Positions 6,788 to 10,996 of a stretch of DNA of 10,996 bases are shown here, piece after piece; within the stretch, counting starts at the first letter, position 1; every line of letters starts with the position of its first letter. The stretch comes from Rhodocyclaceae bacterium. Lineage in GTDB: Bacteria; Pseudomonadota; Gammaproteobacteria; Burkholderiales; Rhodocyclaceae. The stretch is from contig JAUYFZ010000297.1 in assembly GCA_030689585.1 (NCBI GenBank), forward strand, positions 1 through 10,996. Direction: 5' to 3'. The position numbers were made by a program, and so were the translations under genes. The notes under the pieces were generated by a model, which was not told the origin of the DNA, did not search any database, and was given only the letters and a program-made list of their open reading frames with translations.

Positions 6788-7561
6788 CTACAGGGTAAAT
6801 TCTTGACCATCGTTTAACATCTGAATACGACGCGCAGGGAGTCGGCTCTGAACTTCTCGCAATATCTGCGCCGTTTGACCGGGTTTGGTATGCGTAATGT
6901 AAATGTCTGGTGTTCCCCGTAAGCGTTCAAGTCCCTCGGCCAATAATCCAGGGCACAAATGACCCGATAGGTCTGCAAGCGCACGATCACATTCTGGAAA
7001 TGAAGTTTCAATCAAGAGCGTTCGCAAATTCTCAATTTTATTGAGTGCGGTCCATAGTTCTGGACAGGAACCGCCCGTATCGCCCGAAACAACCAGACTC
7101 GCTTGCCCTGAATCCAATTGATACGCCACCGCAGGAATCGTATGACAAACAGGCACTGCGGTGAGTCTACACCCCCGGAGCATCACACTTTCTCCTCCAA
7201 CGAGCGGTTCAAATCGCATCCAGGGCCTCTGAAGAGAAGGAATTCGCGTGAAATCCGGCCAGATGGTTCCATTGAAGATGTGCGCCTTTAACGCCGTCAA
7301 TGTTGCTTCCAGCCCATGCACCGTCACTGGACTATTTCGCGTGTCGCCGACCGCATCCACCATCAGGGGCAGGCAAGCGATATGGTCGAGGTGTGCGTGG
7401 GTCAGAAACACATGATCGATGCGCGTTAACTCTTCTAGGGAAAGGGAGGTGACGCCTGTGCCACAATCTACAAGGATGTCGTCATCTACCATCAGGGTGC
7501 TGGTGTGTCCGCCTCGTCGGCCACCGATGCCCCCTCCACAACCCAGAATGTGTATTTTCAT
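6788..7561 (-). CDS. Class II 3',5'-cyclic-nucleotide phosphodiesterase-like metallo-beta-lactamase-fold hydrolase
   Basis: A 257-residue metallo-beta-lactamase-fold protein. The start at 7561 gives the canonical first strand MKIHILGCGGG; an in-frame ATG at 7645 lies inside sucD and was not used. Metal ligands are HAHLDH at 55-60, H140, D161 and H224 (YITHTKPG). The stretch LLIETSFP followed by LSGHLCP (H201) is the diagnostic pattern of class II cyclic-nucleotide phosphodiesterases, the family of yeast Pde1 and Vibrio CpdP. The likely reaction is hydrolysis of cAMP or cGMP to the 5'-monophosphate in the cytoplasm. RNase Z or arylsulfatase-like activity is less likely given the ETSFP and SGHL motifs. 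It lies 22 bases after sucD and 10 bases before the HD-GYP gene, in the same apparent operon. The ribosome-binding site is poor, so its translation may depend on coupling to sucD. Confidence 0.85.
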   Translation of the reverse strand: MKIHILGCGGGIGGRRGGHTSTLMVDDDILVDCGTGVTSLSLEELTRIDHVFLTHAHLDHIACLPLMVDAVGDTRNSPVTVHGLEATLTALKAHIFNGTIWPDFTRIPSLQRPWMRFEPLVGGESVMLRGCRLTAVPVCHTIPAVAYQLDSGQASLVVSGDTGGSCPELWTALNKIENLRTLLIETSFPECDRALADLSGHLCPGLLAEGLERLRGTPDIYITHTKPGQTAQILREVQSRLPARRIQMLNDGQEFTL

Positions 7562-7583
7562 GGTGTGTGAAGGGGAGTCTGAC

Positions 7584-8471
7584 TTACATGACCGACTGAA
7601 GCAACCGGCCCATGTCCGCAGGGTTTTGAGTGGTTTTGATTCCACACGCTTCCATCACGGCCAGCTTTTCCTGAGCCGTCCCCTTGCCCCCTGAGATGAT
7701 GGCCCCGGCATGACCCATACGCTTGCCCGCCGGCGCGGTTACTCCGGCGATGAAACCAACCACCGGCTTCTTGTTGCGGCATTCCTGGGCATACCACATT
7801 GCAGCATCTTCCTCATCGGATCCGCCAATTTCGCCGATCATCACCACGGCATCGGTATCGGGATCGTTCATGAACAGTTCCAGCACTTCCTTGTGCTTAA
7901 GACCATTCACCGGATCGCCGCCAATACCCACCGCCGTTGACTGACCTAGCCCTAGGTCGGACAGTTGGCCTACCGCTTCGTAGGTCAGCGTTCCGGAGCG
8001 AGAGACCACCCCGATACGTCCCCTCAGGTGGATATGACCCGGCATGATGCCAATCTTGATTTCGTCCGGCGTGATGATGCCAGGACAGTTGGGACCGCAA
8101 AGCACCGTCTTGCGACCTTCCTTTTTCATGCGATCCCTCACGGCCACCATGTCGCGCACGGGAATGCCTTCGGTAATACAGATCACGAGATCAAGGTCCG
8201 CTTCCACGGCTTCCCATATCGCGGCAGCCGCAAAAGGGGGCGGCACATAAATCACGGAGGCATTGACTCCCTGCTGCTGTTTGGCTTCCTTGACCGTGGC
8301 ATAAATAGGAATGTTTTCAAAGGACTCGCCCGCTTTTTTCGGATTGACCCCCGCCACGAAACAGTGGGCCCCGTTGGCATATTGCTTGCACATCGTCGTG
8401 TGAAACTGCCCCGTCTTGCCGGTGATGCCTTGCGTGACTACTCTTGTATTTTTATTGATAAGAATCGACAT
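7584..8471 (-). CDS. sucD: Succinate-CoA ligase [ADP-forming] subunit alpha
   Basis: A 295-residue alpha subunit of succinyl-CoA synthetase, of normal family length. With SucC it interconverts succinyl-CoA and succinate while making ATP or GTP in the TCA cycle. The CoA-binding Rossmann domain starts at residue 1 ([13 protein letters not shown]). The LCGPNCPG motif is at 124-131 and [11 protein letters not shown] at 155-165. The phosphorylated histidine is H254 in [14 protein letters not shown]. The start has AAGGA six bases upstream, and that site overlaps the TAA stop of sucC, which ends nine bases before this ATG, so the two subunits are coupled. The protein looks complete and functional. 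Confidence 0.98.
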   Translation of the reverse strand: MSILINKNTRVVTQGITGKTGQFHTTMCKQYANGAHCFVAGVNPKKAGESFENIPIYATVKEAKQQQGVNASVIYVPPPFAAAAIWEAVEADLDLVICITEGIPVRDMVAVRDRMKKEGRKTVLCGPNCPGIITPDEIKIGIMPGHIHLRGRIGVVSRSGTLTYEAVGQLSDLGLGQSTAVGIGGDPVNGLKHKEVLELFMNDPDTDAVVMIGEIGGSDEEDAAMWYAQECRNKKPVVGFIAGVTAPAGKRMGHAGAIISGGKGTAQEKLAVMEACGIKTTQNPADMGRLLQSVM

Positions 8472-8480
8472 AGTTATTCC

Positions 8481-9656
8481 TTAAGCATTGACAGCGGCGA
8501 CGATTTTCTGCGCAGCATCGGCCATATCCGTGGCAGAAATGATGGGCAGGCCAGAATCCTTGAGAATTTGCTTGCCAATATCCTCGTTAGTACCCCGCAT
8601 ACGCACCACCAGTGGGACTGAAAGATGCGTCTCCCGTGCCGCCGCCACCACGCCGGTCGCAATGGTGTCGCATCGCATAATGCCCCCAAAAATATTGACC
8701 AGAATCCCCTTGACCTGGGGGTTGGACAGCATCAGTTTAAAGGCTTCCGTCACCTTTTCAGTCGTCGCACCGCCCCCTACATCGAGGAAGTTGGCCGGCT
8801 CGGCACCGAAAAGCTTGATGGTATCCATCGTCGCCATCGCCAGCCCCGCTCCGTTGACGAGACAGCCAATGTTGCCATCGAGGGAAATGTAGGAAAGGTC
8901 AAACTTGGAGGCCTCAATTTCAGCCGCATCCTCTTCATCCAGATCACGCAGGGCGACAATGTCTTCATGGCGATACAACGCATTGGAATCAAAGTTCATC
9001 TTGGCATCGAGTGCGATGACTTGACCGTCTCCCGTCACGATCAACGGGTTGATCTCAGCCAAGCTGGCATCGGTCTCCCAGAACGCCTTATAGAGGCCTT
9101 GCAGCATGACTCGCGCCTGAGCAATGGAGTTAAAGGGGACGCCGATTTTTGCGGCCACCTCATCGGCTTCGACATCGGTCAAACCGTCCACCGGATCAAT
9201 AAATACCTTATGAATTTTCTCCGGTGTGTGAGCGGCCACTTCTTCGATGTCCATCCCCCCTTCAGAGGAGGCCATGAGGCACACACGCTGAGTCACTCGG
9301 TCGACCACCATGCCAACGTACAGTTCCTTTTTAATGTCGGCCCCTTCTTCGACCAGCAACCGACGTACCTTTTGACCTTCCGGCCCGGTCTGATGGGTCT
9401 TTAATTGCATACCCAAAATTTGAGACGAGTAAGTGCGCACTTCGTCAAGGCTCTTCGCCACCTTAACACCGCCTCCTTTGCCGCGACCTCCGGCATGAAT
9501 CTGGGCTTTGACGACCCAGACCTTAGTGGCCAATTCTGCGCCTAATTTTTCAGCAGCCTGCACTGCTTCGGCGACCGTGAAACAGGGGAAGCCACGCGGG
9601 GTGACCACGCCAAATTTCCTGAGAATTTCCTTGCCTTGATATTCGTGGATCTTCAT
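8481..9656 (-). CDS. sucC: Succinate-CoA ligase [ADP-forming] subunit beta
   Basis: A 391-residue beta subunit (the E. coli protein is 388 residues) that carries the nucleotide site and dimerises with SucD. The N-terminal ATP-grasp domain opens with [12 protein letters not shown] and has [13 protein letters not shown] at 51-63. [14 protein letters not shown] and [13 protein letters not shown] follow. AEINPLI and ALDAKMNFD are the metal and nucleotide-binding strands, and the C-terminal CoA-ligase domain has FLDVGGGA and [12 protein letters not shown]. The ATG is preceded by AAGGA at six bases. It is the first gene of the apparent minus-strand operon and is probably transcribed from the extended -10 promoter at 9689-9697. 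No odc, sucAB or mdh gene lies next to it within the window. Confidence 0.98.
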   Translation of the reverse strand: MKIHEYQGKEILRKFGVVTPRGFPCFTVAEAVQAAEKLGAELATKVWVVKAQIHAGGRGKGGGVKVAKSLDEVRTYSSQILGMQLKTHQTGPEGQKVRRLLVEEGADIKKELYVGMVVDRVTQRVCLMASSEGGMDIEEVAAHTPEKIHKVFIDPVDGLTDVEADEVAAKIGVPFNSIAQARVMLQGLYKAFWETDASLAEINPLIVTGDGQVIALDAKMNFDSNALYRHEDIVALRDLDEEDAAEIEASKFDLSYISLDGNIGCLVNGAGLAMATMDTIKLFGAEPANFLDVGGGATTEKVTEAFKLMLSNPQVKGILVNIFGGIMRCDTIATGVVAAARETHLSVPLVVRMRGTNEDIGKQILKDSGLPIISATDMADAAQKIVAAVNA

Positions 9657-9687
9657 GAGGTTCCTTATGATTCACTATGGGAATGGC

Positions 9688-9717
9688 GATTCTAGCAAAT
9701 ATCCGGCTGGTAGAATC
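9688..9717. promoter_or_regulatory. Divergent extended -10 promoters forming an inverted repeat
   Basis: The arms GATTCTA (9688-9694) and TAGAATC (9711-9717) are a perfect 7-base inverted repeat separated by 16 bases. Each arm reads TAGAAT outward, and each is preceded by TGn (TGC on the minus strand, TGG on the plus), making two extended -10 elements back to back. Neither has a good -35, which extended -10 promoters can do without. The minus one would start about 26 bases before sucC and the plus one at or next to the transporter ATG. The motifs are seen directly; use as promoters is inferred. Confidence 0.6.
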
Positions 9718-9722
9718 CCCCC

Positions 9723-10996
9723 ATGAAAAGAACTCACTATAACTCGCTCCCTTCGGGGCCTGATCCTGCAGAACGACGCGACTGGGCAACCGTTCAATCG
9801 CTGTTGCCTTATCTCTTGGAATGGAAGTGGCGCATCTTCTTTGCGCTGGCCTGTCTTGTCGCCGCTAAATTGGCCAACGTGGCAGCTCCGTTTGCTTTCA
9901 AGGGAATTGTGGATACGTTCACGCCCCTTTCATCGCTGCCCTCCCAAGAACAAGTCATCCTGCTGGTCCCGGCCGGTCTGTTGGCCGCTTACGGCCTAGC
10001 CAGATTTTCTTCTTCTCTTTTTACGGAATTACGGGAGATCATCTTTGCCCGTGTCACCCAGCGAGCCGTTCGTTCAATCGCCCTTCAGGTGTTCGAACAC
10101 CTGCATTCTTTGTCCATGCGTTTTCACTTGGAACGTCAAACGGGTGGGCTTACGCGTGACATCGAACGTGGCACCCGTGCTATCGGCAGTCTCATCAGTT
10201 ATATGGTGTATTCCATCCTGCCAACTCTGATCGAAATTCTGTTGGTCTTGGGCATATTGATCGTTCGCTATGACAGTGTTTTTGCGTGGATCACCTGCGT
10301 CACGCTCGTCGTTTATATTGCTTACACCATCGCGGTCACCAACTGGCGCACCCATATCCGGCGCGAAGCCAACGAGATCGATTCCACCGCCAATAGCCGC
10401 GCCATTGATAGCTTGCTGAACTACGAAACCGTCAAGTACTTCAATAATGAACGATGGGAATTCGCCCGATACGATGCCCAGATGCAACGATGGGAATCGG
10501 CCATGGTCAAAACGCAGGTGTCCCTAGCCTGGCTCAATCTGGGACAAGCGACCATCATCGCCTGCGCCGCCACGGCGATGATGTGGCGCGCTTCGCAAGG
10601 CGTCGTGAATGGCAGCATGACCGTGGGGGATATTGTGCTGGTCAATGCCTTCCTGATTCAACTCTATGTGCCGCTCAACTATCTGGGGGTGCTTTACCGG
10701 GAAATTCGCCAGTCATTGACCGATATCGAACGCATGTTCGCCTTGCTTCACCAGAATCGGGAAGTACGCGATCCGCCCGATGCCACTGAGCTCACCGCTG
10801 GTCCCTGCGAAGTGAGTTTCGACCAGGTGAGTTTTTCCTATAACGACAACCGTCCCATTCTGTTCGATGTCAGTTTTACGATTCCACCCGGACGCACCCT
10901 AGCCGTCGTAGGTCAAAGTGGCTCAGGAAAAAGTACGCTGGCACGATTGTTGTTTCGGTTTTACGACATCAACGCAGGCACCATTCGCATCAAGGG
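9723..10996 (+). CDS. Atm1/HMT1-type ABC half-transporter (permease fused to ATPase), 3' end outside the window
   Basis: The frame is open to the window end: 424 complete codons are present. An N-terminal soluble tail of about 30 residues precedes a six-helix type IV exporter membrane domain (about 35-330). The stretches MRFHLERQTGGL (132-143) and YETVKYFNNE (234-243) are characteristic of the Atm1 family, inner-membrane exporters of glutathione-linked persulfides or metal-glutathione complexes. The nucleotide-binding domain begins near residue 363 and has Walker A GQSGSGKST at 397-405; the signature and Walker B motifs lie past the edge. A stop codon (TAG, 9711) sits four codons upstream, so 9723 is the first possible ATG. 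There is no Shine-Dalgarno sequence, and the A of the ATG falls six bases after a TAGAAT box, which suggests a leaderless mRNA. The gene is divergent from sucC. Confidence 0.93.
   Translation, partial: MKRTHYNSLPSGPDPAERRDWATVQSLLPYLLEWKWRIFFALACLVAAKLANVAAPFAFKGIVDTFTPLSSLPSQEQVILLVPAGLLAAYGLARFSSSLFTELREIIFARVTQRAVRSIALQVFEHLHSLSMRFHLERQTGGLTRDIERGTRAIGSLISYMVYSILPTLIEILLVLGILIVRYDSVFAWITCVTLVVYIAYTIAVTNWRTHIRREANEIDSTANSRAIDSLLNYETVKYFNNERWEFARYDAQMQRWESAMVKTQVSLAWLNLGQATIIACAATAMMWRASQGVVNGSMTVGDIVLVNAFLIQLYVPLNYLGVLYREIRQSLTDIERMFALLHQNREVRDPPDATELTAGPCEVSFDQVSFSYNDNRPILFDVSFTIPPGRTLAVVGQSGSGKSTLARLLFRFYDINAGTIRIK

Noticed and set aside
7943..7958. Perfect 7-base inverted repeat GACCTAG / CTAGGTC with a 2-base spacer
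   Set aside because: It lies inside sucD and encodes the ordinary Leu-Gly-Leu-Gly segment; no link to a regulator or recombination site could be seen, and a palindrome of this size is expected by chance in a window this long.
7965..8621. Long plus-strand open frame opposite sucD and sucC (218 codons)
   Set aside because: It is antisense to two clearly conserved genes, has no recognisable motif, and its openness follows from codon bias of the opposite strand.
8625..9404. Plus-strand open frame of 259 codons opposite sucC
   Set aside because: A shadow of sucC: its composition is a mirror of the sense gene, and no domain or credible start signal was seen.
1..10996. CRISPR array, tRNA or rRNA genes
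   Set aside because: No regularly spaced repeats and no cloverleaf or rRNA-like conserved stretches were seen on either strand.

Overview
The window looks like chromosomal DNA of a Gram-negative proteobacterium, probably a betaproteobacterium or close relative. This rests on the style of the SucC/SucD proteins, an Atm1-type ABC exporter, a lipoprotein with a lipobox, and the DUF29 and Rpn-nuclease families that recur in environmental proteobacteria. The taxonomic call is an inference from remembered protein families; no search was possible.

Layout. (1) Bases 1-3121, plus strand: a tightly coupled cassette of two radical SAM proteins (the first cut by the window edge) and an extended-SDR sugar-nucleotide epimerase/dehydratase-like protein. 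Both junctions are ATGA overlaps. Such sets usually sit in surface-polysaccharide or nucleotide-sugar loci, but the substrate cannot be read from sequence. The epimerase-like protein has Leu where the catalytic Tyr of YxxxK should be. (2) Bases 3118-4656: a more AT-rich accessory patch. It holds a small unknown lipoprotein gene that starts near, or in frame with, a third ATGA overlap, a convergent Rpn/PD-(D/E)XK nuclease-transposase gene whose 3' end overlaps it, and a roughly 290-base gap. The gap contains a G10/C10 homopolymer located between a candidate -35 and a perfect TATAAT -10 on the minus strand, followed by a possible 33-codon small ORF. (3) Bases 4657-9656, minus strand: an apparent five-gene operon sucC-sucD-class II cyclic-nucleotide phosphodiesterase-GAF/HD-GYP protein-DUF29, with gaps of about 10-27 bases. 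It joins a TCA-cycle enzyme to two predicted cyclic-nucleotide-signalling enzymes. (4) Bases 9657-9722: a 66-base divergent promoter region with two identical extended -10 elements forming an inverted repeat. (5) Bases 9723 to the end, plus strand: the 5' part of an Atm1/HMT1-type ABC half-transporter, possibly translated from a leaderless mRNA.

The housekeeping half (4657 onward) looks conserved. The left half is accessory. The points most worth checking are the homopolymer-spaced promoter, the Tyr-less epimerase coupled to two radical SAM enzymes, and the back-to-back extended -10 promoters.
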